Of a stretch of DNA of 64,000 nucleotides, positions 23,361 to 35,863 are shown one piece after another. A model generated the notes under the pieces. It had not been told where the DNA came from and made no database searches. It saw only the letters and a list, made by a program, of their open reading frames with translations. Source of the DNA: Ambrosia x helenae (lineage: Eukaryota; Streptophyta; Magnoliopsida; Asterales; Asteraceae); contig CM061224.1 of assembly GCA_030844895.1 (NCBI GenBank), positions 6,190,799 through 6,254,798 of the forward strand, given 5' to 3'. The position numbers and the translations under genes are program-made. Each line of letters opens with the position of its first letter. Within the stretch, counting starts at the first letter, position 1.

Positions 23361-26300
23361 AAACATTGCTTGTCCCTAAGCAATAGAAAACTTAACAACA
23401 CTCCCAATGGCAACACGAGTAGCAAACCGGTAAGTTAATAAATCAAACGGCTAGTTGGTTTGTCAAAAGACATCATTAAGGATTTCAAACCGACAAGCGC
23501 TTGAAAATATATATAGAAAATCAAAGCAATGGTTAACATCAAATTGACATAGCTATGCACATCTTTACACCACTCGCAATGTTCACACACACTCGGCTTA
23601 TTTATGGGTCATACATATGAAATGTGTATGTGTAAACTCTCAATGCCTAGACAATGACTTATGCGATATCATATGCTTGTTAAAAGATCTAATCTCTACC
23701 AATTCATATATAGAAATGCATAAATCAAGAGGACTTTATGGGTTGTAATGATAGGCAATGGCAAAGGGTGTGGAATGGATATTTATAGTGACAAAATGGT
23801 TAAAACTCGGCGGTTATGTCTAACTAAATAGAAACAAATGCGAACTATACAGAACAAACGCGAACATAGGCGATTTTTATTCAATTCGAGCTAACCACAA
23901 AATTCTAACTTTAAAGCCCCAAAATCTGCTCAAACTCTTCTAAATCACCCTATTTTAGGGTATATTATTTTCCTGGATTTTTTTTTTTTTTTTGGATTTT
24001 TTTTTCTTTCTTTCTTTTTTTTTTATAACAACATGCTTACAATACTGAATATAACTGATAATTATAACGCGAATAACACAAAACACGGGATCTAAAAAAC
24101 CCGAACATGAACTATAACACAAAACGAGTCAAACAATAACCTAAACCGAGTTTCAACACAAAAGGTTTAAAAGAAAAGGGCTAAATTTGGTTTAGTGGTG
24201 AAATGGTGGGTTAAGTAAGAAAAACACGGATATAGGCTCAACATGGTTAACTAGTGGATAACATTTGGGTACGGGAAACAGATAAAACGAAAAGAAAAGG
24301 CTTAATTCAAAAGGGTATCCTAAATGCCTCAATCATTTTCATGCGAATCTACACATATATGATCTCGAAAAGTATGCTATTAACAAGTTCTAAATCACAT
24401 AAGCCATTCGGCGCACTCATATTCCACATGTAGCGAGCAAGTATCGAAAAAGCAATAAAAGGCTCAAAAAGAATGCTCACGTAACGGGGGAAATGGGTAC
24501 ATGTGTAAAAATTAACATGCTAGTCAATCTTTTGTTTACCACGCTTATCAAGCTATTTATTTTTCATTTGGCTTGCCCGTTTTTATCAAATTTAACGCTT
24601 CCTAAAACACAACCAACCGTAATAATTTTCAAAAATTATGAAGTATTCACGGCTTTTGCTTTATTCTATTTTTTTTTTTTTTTTTTTTTTGTGATTTCCA
24701 TGTTTTTATAAGTGTTATGCCACAAAAATTAAAAACTGGGAGTTTTTGCACAACTTGGGACAAGCAAAGTAAAGTTAACATAGTTACCCTCCCCACACTT
24801 GAACATCACATTGTCCTCAATGTGATTCAAAAAATAGTAAAGTATTATGAGTAGCTAAACTATAGTGCAAGAAGCAAAACTAAAACTCCCCTGGTGTCGA
24901 AGCAAACTAAAGATTATGTTGTCGTGTCAGCTCAGCCCTCAATACTCGTGTGTATCATGAACTCCTTTTCCTGAGTATCTGCAAAAGTGCTAAACAAGTA
25001 GCGAAAGGTATAATAGGCAAAAAGGCGCCTCAAAACACACAACTCATTAAAATTAAACTCCAAACATTCATTAGTACTAAATTAAAGAAAGACATAAAAG
25101 TAAATTGTCTAAAACATACATAAACCGGGGGGTTTAAAAGTGTCCCAAAATGAAACCCCAAATACTAAACATAAAGCAAATAAAATAAATAAAAACCAAA
25201 TCAACCACCGCCACATACTCGAAACGGTCCCCTAATCATCATCTTGTCGGGCGCCAGATGGGCCCGCATCATCGTGTCCTCGCCTCCTCTTGTCACCAGG
25301 TGTCCCAAAAGGGTGTGGGGGATTACCGAAGTAATCCGGGTGCACCGCGTGGAGGTCAGTGAAAAGGTAGCGAAAACACGTGGTTTTCAGCATTTGGCTT
25401 GTGTTCTTTTTCAATGTTTACGCCAAATGCACTCAAGCGCGGCCATTCAAACACGTGGTTTTGCAAAATCATAATGTTTTCATGCATTGAATGGCCGAAC
25501 ACTTGAAACTTTATGAAGTTGTTACAAATTCAGATATTTAACATCCCATTCACATTGATTTTGCAAAATCATCTCAATTACAATCTTTCTTATGAAAAGG
25601 CGTTAAAGAAAAATCTGAATTATTATGAAGAATCATTGAAACTTGGGGCTCGTTTGTCCAATTATGAAGAAAGTCCCAAAGTTTCTTGAACAAACCTAAC
25701 TAAACTAGGATTAAAAAACATTAACAATCTTAACATTTGGGGCTTTGTGAAACAATTATGAAGAAACCCAACGAATTAAGATAATGCAACAACAATCTAC
25801 ATTACAAGAACATAAGAAATTTGGGGCTTTTTGAACATTTATGAAGAAACCCCAAAATTTCTTAAACAAACCTAATTTACAACTAAGATTAACACTACAC
25901 TACAAGCATAACACGAAATTACAATTATACTAAATTACCCTAAAAATTATGCTAAAAATTCAACCAAACCTTCAAAATTTTCGGATTTAATTTTGACATT
26001 ATGAAGGAACCCTAAAAATTGAAAGAAAGTGAACAAGATCTATACTACACTACACTAGTTAAGCAAATAATCTAAAAAAAAAAAAAAACTTAGGGTTTGG
26101 TTAAACAATTATGAAGAACCCTTAAAATTCAAAGATGAAAGCAAAACTATAACTAAATAGCACTAGAACAAGAGAATTTTACAAAAAATAGGAGGTTCAT
26201 ACCTTGAATTTGAAGGGTTAGATGTGGATCCTTAGAGTTAAGTTTTGATGTTTATGAGAGCAAAGTGAATGCAAAGTGAAGCAGTGAAGGTCGGCCATAG

Positions 26301-28003
26301 GGTTATTTTGAAGTTTTTGTAACAAAAAGGAAAGGATTCCCAAAATTGTCCCTGCACGAATTTTTTTCTTTGTTGTTGCAATGTGAACGGGGTTCACAAA
26401 ACTGAACGGGGGTTCACAAAAACTGAACGGGCGTTCGGTTTTTATTGCTGCAATTTTTTTTTTTTTTTTTGAATCAGACCTCCCCGAACTTGATTTCTGC
26501 AGCGAACGGCCGTGCGTAATTTACGAACGGGCGTTCGCTTTGGTTCTGACCCGTTTTCTGCTGTAACTTTGTTGCATAACCTCCTGCACTTTGCGAGTCA
26601 TAACATAAACGACTACTTACCTCTTTGACGCTTCCATTTGTATAAATGCATTTGGTTTCGAAGCGCTTTTCCACATCAATCCTTAGGTGCGAATCATCCT
26701 ACAAACTCAACAAAATTATAAGTATTACATATAAACATAAAAAAGGACCAAATTGCCCCTGCACATTTAGAACATTATGAAGTCGTTTTTGATCTTATGA
26801 AGTTGCTAAGGACGTGAATACCCCTGCGAAGCTGCGTTTTTGTACGAGTCGATATCTTAACTCGCTTTTCCACGCGCGTTTAGGCGCGCGGACGTGGACT
26901 TCAAGTATTTCCACTTCCGGGTCATACGGGCTTTAATTTTGTATTTTTAGTTGCTGCCCGTTGACTTTAAACTTAGTCCAACTTGGACTTTGACTTTCTT
27001 GGAATGGCCGTTTTCATAAAAGATTTTCTTTAAGATCGCTTTCGCCCGAATGGAGATTGAGTACGGGCGAGAAGATCGATCAAGCAATGAACAGACATCG
27101 GCCATCCCCACACTTAAACTGACGCAATGTACGAAATAATTACAGACAAAATAATTACAGACTCGATCTAAGAAAAACGGAAGAAATATACACAGATAAA
27201 TATACTAAAAACTATATACTAACTTAAATTATGAAAATATACAATATTTTCAGCGAAATCTAAGTCGCTCGCGCATCGCGAAGAAGTATAGACCGCTTCT
27301 CGCGTGGCGCAAGTGAGTACAATGACACAAGGTGTTCACGCGTCGCAAAAAGATAAAGACCGTCTTTTTGCTTGCGCGAAAACAACCTTTTTCACCGAAA
27401 AAAAAATAAAAAAATAATATAACGGAAGTTGACGGATAGAAATGATGACGGATGCCAATGAAATGAGTTAAAAACGGAAGATAGCGGCTATTCACGTCAC
27501 GCAAAGGACTCTGGTGATCCTGTTCGCGTATCGTGAATAAATAAAGATAAAATCCGGGGTAATTAGGAATTCGCTTAAAGCGAAACCATAAGCCCAGCTT
27601 CTTTGCGAATCGCAATAAAGAATTTTTCACAGAAAATTATTTTTATTAAAACCACTTCTATATTAAATAAATTTCCCAATTTTTCTTAACCCATACCTTT
27701 TAAAAGCATCCGTACTATCAAATTCAAACGTAACATACCCAGACTTCCATTATATATATACAAAAATATATACACATAAAAATTATAACTATACAGATAG
27801 AAAGAAAAAAAAAACAATATGAACAAAGATTAACAAAGAATTTAATCAGATAAAGAATAAAAACAATCACATTAACAAATAAGCGAACAAATATAAATTA
27901 GTATAAACAAATGAATAAATCAAATAAACAAGTATAGACAGATATTCACAAGCATGTACACCGGTAAAGGAGTAACTCGGGTCGTTCCAAAAGCTCGTCG
28001 CGT
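23361..28003 (-). other. Interior of the Athila-like element, non-coding
   Basis: Mostly AT-rich with no frame longer than about 125 codons. A minus-strand frame at 25232-25414 ends in a hydrophilic tail (GPSGARQDDD) that could be the relic of a retrotransposon protein C-terminus. Between about 25640 and 26130 a motif close to TTTGGGGCTTT...AATTATGAAGAAACCC recurs five or more times. Variants of the GAACGGCCGTTC palindrome occur at about 26380-26540. Confidence 0.5.
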
Positions 28004-28020
28004 CCCCGGCAACGGCGCCA
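28004..28020 (-). promoter_or_regulatory. Primer binding site (tRNA-Asp) of the Athila-like element
   Basis: CCCCGGCAACGGCGCCA on the plus strand equals the 3' end of plant tRNA-Asp with CCA; the minus strand is thus its complement, 6 bp from the 5' LTR. Confidence 0.85.
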
Positions 28021-28026
28021 AAAACT

Positions 28027-28293
28027 TGACGTGTGCGGATATACACATAATTTTACAATGAATAAACACACGTTTTTGCTTTAATATTTATAAAAATGGT
28101 TTAGACCTTAATATTAAAACACACACAATAGGGCAAGTGTACCCTGTCATATATGTAGTAACGTACAGATAAGAACCAGATATCGATCCATGGACGCGCG
28201 CGGAGCAATTGTACTAAACCTTTGTCACTGATTTACCGGTAAGAAAAGATAGGTGAATGTTTGTTTTAACTAATTTAAACTAATACATAGCAA

Positions 28294-28330
<37 letters not shown>

Positions 28331-29698
28331 ACTCCAAATACAAAATATAACTATATAGGCTATAATATTTCAAACCTAGCATGTCATCTACATATCATAT
28401 GAAACAAAGGCGTGTGATCAACATTCCCATTTTCCGACAGTTAGTGTCCCTTTCGGGCATCCTAACATGACAACTATACAGAAAGCTAACACGAATACAC
28501 ACGTTAACCACTTCAAATTGTTCATTAGCGAGCAGCTGATATAATCTCATGCAAATCTTCTAAAGATAAGTTAGTCATCCGTTAAGAGTTTTCTAACCTC
28601 ACTAATCAAAGAAAGCAATATTAAATACACAATACGACCACCGAGACTAGCATAAAGTAGAGCATATCACAAACTATTCTGTTTTACTAACTTTGAACAC
28701 AAATCTACTAGGGTGGCCATTTCAGCCAAAATAGCGAACAAAGATCAACAACCGTGTCAAAGATTAGTAACAACACCATTAAGCCGATTAAGACCCTTTT
28801 ACGTGCCGATAAACACTCCTGATTATTATTCGCCCGACTTTAACCAAACCAATACCCGGTTACAGTTTCATGGTGTGAACACATCAACAAGTTAACTAGT
28901 TCACTACTGAGCGATTAACCGGACGGTTTTTCAACATGTATCCGACTAACACAACACAATAATCATTACAGCCCCGCGAACATAACCACGAATCTAACAA
29001 TAACAAAACATGTTTGCAATATGATCATCAAGATTTAATACATGAAAAGCGCCAAATTCATACAAAACATGATTAACATACAAAGATTGTGTATACTATC
29101 TACTAGATACATAAACGAAAGTAATAGATAACCGACACTTGAGAGTACCAAAAGTTTATGAATTGACTCAAGAAATCAAACCATAATCAAGCAAGGTTAA
29201 TATGGATCGGATGATCGGATCAATCTTAGGGATTCCGGGCTATGAACGGACGTGATTAGCACCTGCTCAAGGCTCCGAAAATCGCCAGAGGAGCTCCCGA
29301 AAAGTCTTGAAACCAACCGATCTTGAATAATGAAGTCTGAAATGGTTTTTAAAGAGGCTGAGAAAACCGAACCCCCGTTCAGAAAAGCGAACGGCCGTTC
29401 GCTTTGTCAAGTGGGCCAACAACATCTTATCTTTAGTCCAGAGTTCGAGGCTGCTGCATAAAAGATCTGGAAAAGGTGAACGGCCGTTCGCTTTTCCGAA
29501 CGGCCGTTCGGAATGATTCGACCTTCCGTTTTCACGCAGAAACCTTTGTTTTTGATCTGGTTCGCTTCCTGGACACCGTTCAAGACCTGTAATCATAAAG
29601 ATACCCAAATAAGTACCAATCCATCATGTATAAGGCCAAAAACGTATATAAATGGGAGTTAGACGGGGTCTTTTATATGTATAAATTAACGTATATCA
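28027..29698 (-). repeat. 5' LTR of the Athila-like element
   Basis: Near-identical to 21680-23345; it is six bases longer because of a longer TA tract near 28300-28328. Confidence 0.87.
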
Positions 29699-29703
29699 TG
29701 TCA

Positions 29704-31489
29704 CATTAGTTTGTTATAAAGATCTCGTTAAGCATTGTAGCTCGTTCACATAAGTGCCATAAGGTTTCACTTCTGCCCAAAGGTGATGTGTAACATATTA
29801 TGTTGGTGAACTGAGCGTATTGCATTAGGACTTTGAATGTCTCACTTCTGCCCAAAGGTGATGGGTTACATTCACTGTTAGCAATTCAATACTTAAATAA
29901 ATAGCGTATAGCCAAAGCTAGAGCATGTTATTTAAGTAGCTTATGTTGGTGTTATGATATTATCGCGTCTTCATAACAAAATTGATCCTCACAATTAATG
30001 ATCCTTCATTCATATAATGATCATAATCTAAGTCTGCCTTACATCAATACCCATAACTCAAAACTAATCTCTCATTCTTCTGTAAATTACTATCTCAACT
30101 AAGTAATCCACTCTAATTATCAAAACTAAGAAGAGTTTGCTTAAATTTTGTTCTTATCAAGTTACCCCTTAAGACATGACATTCTTACGCTCTATCTGAT
30201 AATGTAATTCAGAATAACGTATGAGCATAATAAGTGGAATAAAAATGTCTCTTATGGTAATTAAGAACGCTTTTACTGATTCCTATCAGGTGAGCTATTA
30301 AAGATTCTGAAATTCCTAAGACTAATGTATTATCTATGGAATGAAAGAATATAACGAATTCCTAAGAAGCATGAAATAAATAAATCTAACTTTATAGTTA
30401 AATGGCATATGTGAATACATCTCAATATTGAATGACATGACCCATAAAGCTAAGGGGTTACACATGAAAATCAATAAATTTCTAGTGCATAATAACTTTT
30501 TCCATAAGTACGATTAGATGCATCATGAATCAACTATAACACTCAGAAATATCAAAGTAAAATGAGTGTGTTGATAGCAAATTACGTACAGGAAAAGGAA
30601 CGCATTAAACTAGAAAAGTTGATGTTGTTCACCTTACTACCATTAAACCTAAAAAAGGAAGAATAATTACCATAGAGAGGATAATTATAAGGTCTGGAAA
30701 CAATATACAAGTACTACTTTCAGCTATAAGTTTTTCTAAAGGGAAAGTCTTACTAATCAAAAACTGTGCCATTAAGAATAGGCATAAGCAATGAGATTAC
30801 CCATAAGTAGAGAGAACAGCTGGCTAAGATATGTAGTGCCTACTTAAGGATATTTAACTCCACAAATGCTAATGTATTCCAATTAACACATGATGGTTGA
30901 GTCTAGTTTTATACGTTTCCTTACCAGAATTCAACAAATACTTAAGATGAGAGTTAGTGGCAAAATTAAGGGTCTATTAACCATTAATAACTGATCATAA
31001 TGTTGAAGCTTTATGATACCTTACGATATTCTTGAGATTACTCAGAATTTAGTATTGAGTATCAATACTAAAAGCTACAATTTTTTGACAGTTACAAGGT
31101 TTCAATGACTAACCTAAAGCCACTATTAAGTTAAACTCTCATATTGTTTGTTGTCATTATCTGAATAGAAACCTTATGAAATAAAACTAGATGATCCAAT
31201 AACGTTTTTCACAACTTTGTTATCATGAAAATGAGAATTTAACAAAGGAAAATGAGACCCATGCAATTCATCCACTAAGACCAAAATTTCATGAGAAATT
31301 ATGACCAGGTCACTAAAGGATGCTTGGCTATCAAATCTCATTCTCAGTGACTTTAAAGCATGTGTTAAACGCCCTAAACATTAAATGGCGAAAGGAATAA
31401 ATGGGTTTCCATCATAAGTCATAACTAATTGACATCAGTGGAGCTTAGATAAATATCTAATTGTATCTATTCTGTTTCCTACCGACCAA
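29704..31489 (+). pseudogene. Copia interior, gag/protease region, decayed
   Basis: By position this should encode gag, protease and early integrase, but frames are short. Two copies of TCACTTCTGCCCAAAGGTGATG (29765 and 29840) follow a third at 21655, left of the Athila insertion, so the repeat set was contiguous before that insertion. Confidence 0.45.
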
Positions 31490-33710
31490 AAGTATGAAAG
31501 AAATCAATTCATATATACTTAATAAGACTCCCTCTAAGTATGTTCTTAAAATTTCTTATGAAATCTGGACGATAAGGGAAATCAAGTATAAAATATATGA
31601 AATATTCTCGTTCACACGCATCGTTAAAACTTATTATGTGGAGGTACTAAGAGACCTAAAAGATTAGTGGGAGCATAAGATATCCTACTTATGGCTTGCA
31701 AAAGTTACAGAGGTGGGGAGAACGACAATTTGATCTATCCTCAAATTACACCTCTTGCACTGGACAACGCTCTATCACAACTTGTCTCCTTAGCACTTAA
31801 CGTACTCCTAACAAAGTTTTATGGATGCTTAAATATGGGCGAACTTAGATTTCTTACTAAAGTAATCCTCATCAAGAGAAACGACAATAAACATCATTAG
31901 GTTGTTTTCTCTATTAAAATCTATGGATCTTCCAAATGTTAGATCTTAAGAATGCTGGATTCATTAAGATCTCTAAGGTAAGTGGGAGCAGTAAAAGTCC
32001 TTATTATGACTTTTCGGAAGTACAAGATGCGGGGGAGAGACTCATTAAAATTCGAGACTCATTAAGTTTAACTCCGAATTTAACTTCGATTATTCCTCTT
32101 GTACACCTTACTGCACCAACTCTTACACACTTAGAAACTAATATTGCTCCTTATATACCTGAAAATAAAAACACCTAACTAAAGTTAAGTTTGTATCATA
32201 ATAAACCCAATGTTCAACTCAGGAGGTCATCTGGGTCTAAAAGCCCATTAAATTTGATGATTATGTAACCTTCCTGACTAACACAAAAAAATGGATGTTT
32301 GGAAAGTTTACTGATTCTACCTCTTCTAATCAAATCATTAGTATCAATCAATCTTCTAAATTGAATAAAGCTATTATTAGCATAACGCATTCCATAATTT
32401 AGAATAACGTTTGGGATTTGGTTGAATAACCTAAAGGTATTCATAATTAAAATAGATCCGATTGGGAATGTTGTAAGATAAGATTGATTGTAAAAGATTA
32501 TACTCAAGAGGGATTAGATTATCAAAGAATCTTCGTATCTGTATTACAAAAGATTTCTTTGAGGATCATTATCGTCCTAGTAGCTCATAATAACTAAGAT
32601 CCACATTAGATGGACTAAGACAACTTTCCATAAAAATGACCTACATGTTCATTAAGCAACCTGAAAGTTCTAAACTGAATGGTAAGAACACTTAGTCTGT
32701 AAGTCAATAAGATCCATGTATGGGTTGATGCAAGCATAAAATGTGTTGGAATCATAATGAAATTCTCTTCATCAAGAACTAAGTGGATTAAATAACCTAC
32801 CTCAAGATGAGTGGGAGCAACTAATGAAAACTTGTCCTTACATAGATGACGTTTCTCTTGACAAGTATATGTTACCTAAGTCAAAGCATTGTTCATGCAT
32901 AATTTTGACATGATGAACATCGGGGATTCCTCTTACGTGATAGGAATCAAAATATACCGAGATCGACCCAATGGGATATTAGTTTCATCCCATAAGTTTT
33001 ATTCTAATCGGGCCCTTAAGTATGTAACTTACAACATTGCTCTCTTTTAGAGGATAATAGGATAATTTGAGATTATCACCTTATGCTTCATTAATTAGAA
33101 GACTGATGTAAATTTAAGTCTATGCTTGTTTATGATATTGTTCGTATTGCTCGATACTAGACTTGTCTAGGTTGATGAAAAACATCTAATGGGACATTAC
33201 AATATCTTTAAGAAACAAGAGACTATAATCTAAAGAAGAAGTGAGAACCTAAAGTGATTGACTACTCTTACTCTAACTTTGTTATATTCAAAGGAAATCA
33301 AGTGTCAATTTCGGGGTACATCATAACGTCAGCAGACATAACTATCTTATGGAGGAGTCATAAGGAACTCTAACAACAACCTAAGTTATCATGACATAAC
33401 GTGTTGCTGATCACAACAGAATGGTCATTAAATGTTGTTGGTAAATTATCAGATGACTCATAACTTATTAACTCCATGTAAATACTAAGTTGAAGACTTA
33501 CTGTGATAAAGTCAGCTGCCCTAATTTCTCGAACAGTAACAGTTTGAGAGGAGCTGCATTAGAGTTCGATACGAAATTATTGTTCGCTTATGTTAAGAAC
33601 AAATAGAGGAAATCAGAATTTTGTATCGAATGCATTCATGATATGCTTATGGATCCAATAACTAAAGGTCTATCACCCATAAGTCTCACTAACGGGCCAA
33701 CTAAGAGAAA
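31490..33710 (+). pseudogene. Degenerate Copia polyprotein: integrase, reverse transcriptase and RNase H relics
   Basis: Family-typical stretches appear in order on the plus strand but in shifting frames with stops. Around 31520, LNKTPSKYVLK and SYEIWT match the integrase C-terminal block. At about 32480, RLIVKDYTQEGLDYQRIF matches the start of the Copia reverse transcriptase. At 32839-32853, YIDDV is the RT catalytic motif with both Asp retained. At about 32900, HNFDMMNIGDSSYVIGIKIY and then RDR match the post-catalytic block. At about 33640, DMLMDPITKGLSP is the RNase H terminus. The order integrase before RT is the hallmark of Ty1/Copia. Stops such as those around 32400 and between blocks show that it cannot make a working polyprotein. 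Confidence 0.75.
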
Positions 33711-34053
33711 AGGGTATTACTAATGACCATGTACAACTGCATATCGTACTATGAATGACTTATGACTAATGATCAATTTTCCTCATTATGATTTGTTTGT
33801 CTATTAGTATGCTAAGCTAGCATAATGGCATAAAGACAATAATATAACAAATCAACTAAGGGCATAACGTTAATTGATCCTAATGTTAAGTTTTAAATTT
33901 GGGTGTAGTATGATTAATGAGGGTCCTAAGTCGAATAAAGACTTAACGGCTGTATTTCTCTGCTACATTTTGGGTTTAGAACTAAAATGAGTATTAATCT
34001 CTGCAGAATTACGTAATACTCATAATAAATGATTACTCGGCTAAGTGGGAGAA

Positions 34054-34468
34054 TGTTGGAATAAATATACGTGACGTTTGTATATTTATCGATAGCCATT
34101 ATAATCATTTATATAATGATGATCAATTATTAATATTATCCTAAGCCTAATAACAGACATGTCTTTGATGGACGGACTTGTCATTAGATGGGCCTTATTA
34201 GGGTGTCCCCTGTGTGTATAAATAGAGGGATAGAGGTTGATGTTGAGACATAATGACATAACACCATAACCCTAAAAGCCGTCGCCTACCTCTCCCTCTC
34301 ATTCGATCACTTTGTGATCATTAGCCATCATTAATGTACACACTAAAGGGAACCCGATCAAGATGATGGTATCTTCCATTACTGAGGTTCCTGAATGCTT
34401 AAGCATATCAGGTACACATGATTAATTCTTATGTTCATACTTTATGTTCTTATGAAATATAATCAACA
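34054..34468 (+). repeat. 3' LTR of the Copia element
   Basis: 415 bp, preceded by the purine tract AAGTGGGAGAA and followed by the GGGAT duplication. Confidence 0.9.
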
Positions 34469-34749
34469 GGGATAAGACTTACGGACTATAAGGTTCTAAG
34501 TTCGAATCTCATAAGGAGGTTTTCTCATAATTATGAATTTCCTCCTGAATTGGTGACTTGGTGGTGGAATATGATCGTGTGGTAACACTGGTGGTACGAT
34601 GATACTCCAGTGGTCCGTGAGTGATTCCAATTGGCCGTTCAAAAAAATGTATTTTAGGAAAAGGAAAGCATCAAATATTGACAAATTTTGAAGAAAATCT
34701 TTTTTTTTAACAGCTGATGTAACACTCCCATTATATTTACACTAAATAA

Positions 34750-34826
34750 ACCTTTATCTAGATTTGAATCTAGAATCCCCTTTAAGAGGCATAACCCTCT
34801 ACCAAGTGGGCTACCCCACATTCACT
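34750..34826 (-). mobile_element. tRNA-like SINE head
   Basis: On the minus strand TAGCCCACTTGGTAGAGG resembles an A box and AGATTCAAATCT a B box, at tRNA-like spacing. It does not fold into a convincing tRNA, and no poly(A) end or target duplication was found. Confidence 0.4.
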
Positions 34827-34982
34827 CGGAGAAAATCTTGATCTACAAAAATTGAAGGCTTTAATATGAAAATTGAGTGTAACAGTTGTGCCAACTCGCC
34901 TGGTGTTTGCCACATGATTCAGCTAGCCAAGACAATTTCATTTGCTATTCAAGGCTTCGTAACCTGAATCATAAGAGACTAT

Positions 34983-35246
34983 TTTTTTTAAAGCCCAACA
35001 AAGTCGTTACGGGCTCCTGTGTGAATTCTTTTATGATGAATTCAGGATACCCATGGGGCACCCGGTCCTCCAGGTCCACCAATCCAGAGAAAACCCGACC
35101 ACCCACCCGCCCGAAGGCACGACAGTAAATAATCGGTAAAACTTGATATCCTTCAAGGCTCAAACTTGTGACTATTAGGCCCCAAATCACCTATCATTTT
35201 GCCTCCATATCACTCCACAAGATATTAGACTGTAGTGGGTAGTTCA
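34983..35246 (-). mobile_element. SINE, inverted, with 12 bp target-site duplication
   Basis: The direct repeat ATAAGAGACTAT lies at 34971-34982 and 35247-35258. The minus-strand element ends in a short A run (T run at 34983-34989) and contains CGTGCCTTCGGGCGGGTGGG, the body motif of the SINE at 19165. Confidence 0.65.
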
Positions 35247-35863
35247 ATAAGAGACTATCAAATCCTAGATTAACTCATATCACTTTTTTCATTAAACTTT
35301 ATCGAAAACTAGTTGATATTAAAACCTAAAGATATTAGACTGTAGTGGGGAGCTTTTTTAGGCGTGGAGGGAGGTATTCACGCCCTACAACGTGCTGCAC
35401 ACCGCCCTCTTAGGCGTGGATGGCCAAATTAGATCCCAAGCGTGAAAGATTTCACACTGCAGCTAGTGGCGAAGCTTGAGCGGAAGTTTCAGGGGGTCGG
35501 AAGTCACAGGTTACGGGAGGTCGGAACCGTATATATCAAAAAAATTCTATACAGATACTATATAATCGATACTTCTGAGCGAAAATTTCGGGGGTTCGGC
35601 CACCCCTTCTGCCCATGTGAAACTGCACCCCTGGCTGCAACTGCACAACCCTCAACCAATCAAAATCCTCCAACGGTTATATTATTTAAATCAAACAGCT
35701 ATATGACCGTTTGTTAAAAAAAATAATTTTTGAATTTAATTTTTTTACCTATTTAAACCCCAACTCAACCTATTTTTTCTACATTATCCTCCTATAATCT
35801 TATACCATCTCTCATTTTGTTATAAACTCTCTCCTATATTTAAAAAAATATATATATATTATC

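Larger units (their letters stand above)
21680..29698 (-). mobile_element. Athila-like LTR retrotransposon lacking recognisable gag-pol
   Basis: LTRs at 21680-23345 and 28027-29698 start TGACGTGTGCGG and end ACGTATATCA, flanked by a TGTCA duplication (21675-21679 and 29699-29703). The minus orientation is set by the tRNA-Asp primer site at 28004-28020 and the purine tract beside the left LTR. LTR differences are few (a TA-repeat length, 21904/28253 and about 23063/29416). The 4.7 kb interior holds repeats and only short frames. A tRNA-Asp primer is typical of the Athila/Calypso group; the family call rests on that. Confidence 0.85.
18286..34468 (+). mobile_element. Ty1/Copia LTR retrotransposon with nested insertions
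   Basis: LTRs at 18286-18700 and 34054-34468 are 415 bp each, with TG...CA ends (TGTTGGAATAAATA and ATATAATCAACA). One difference was seen between them (GAATGG versus GAATGC). The GGGAT duplication is at 18281-18285 and 34469-34473. The primer site is TGGTATCAGAGC at 18703 and the purine tract AAGTGGGAGAA at 34043. Pol remnants on the plus strand are degenerate. The interior also holds a Helitron-like segment and an 8 kb Athila-like element. Confidence 0.9.
18229..34667 (+). mobile_element. tRNA-derived SINE split by a Copia retrotransposon
   Basis: The SINE body is 18248-18285 plus 34474-34648. The 5' piece has an A-box-like start (ATAGCCCAGTGG), and the 3' piece has the B-box-like GTTCTAAGTTCGAATCTC and ends in a run of A. 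A long target duplication flanks the whole: GTATTTTAGGAAAAAGGA at 18229 and GTATTTTAGGAAAAGGAAA at 34649. The SINE had landed before the Copia element inserted into its head. Confidence 0.7.

Noticed and set aside
27250..27630. 126-codon minus-strand ORF
   Set aside because: Lies in the repeat-rich interior of the Athila-like element, with low-complexity content and no recognisable domain.
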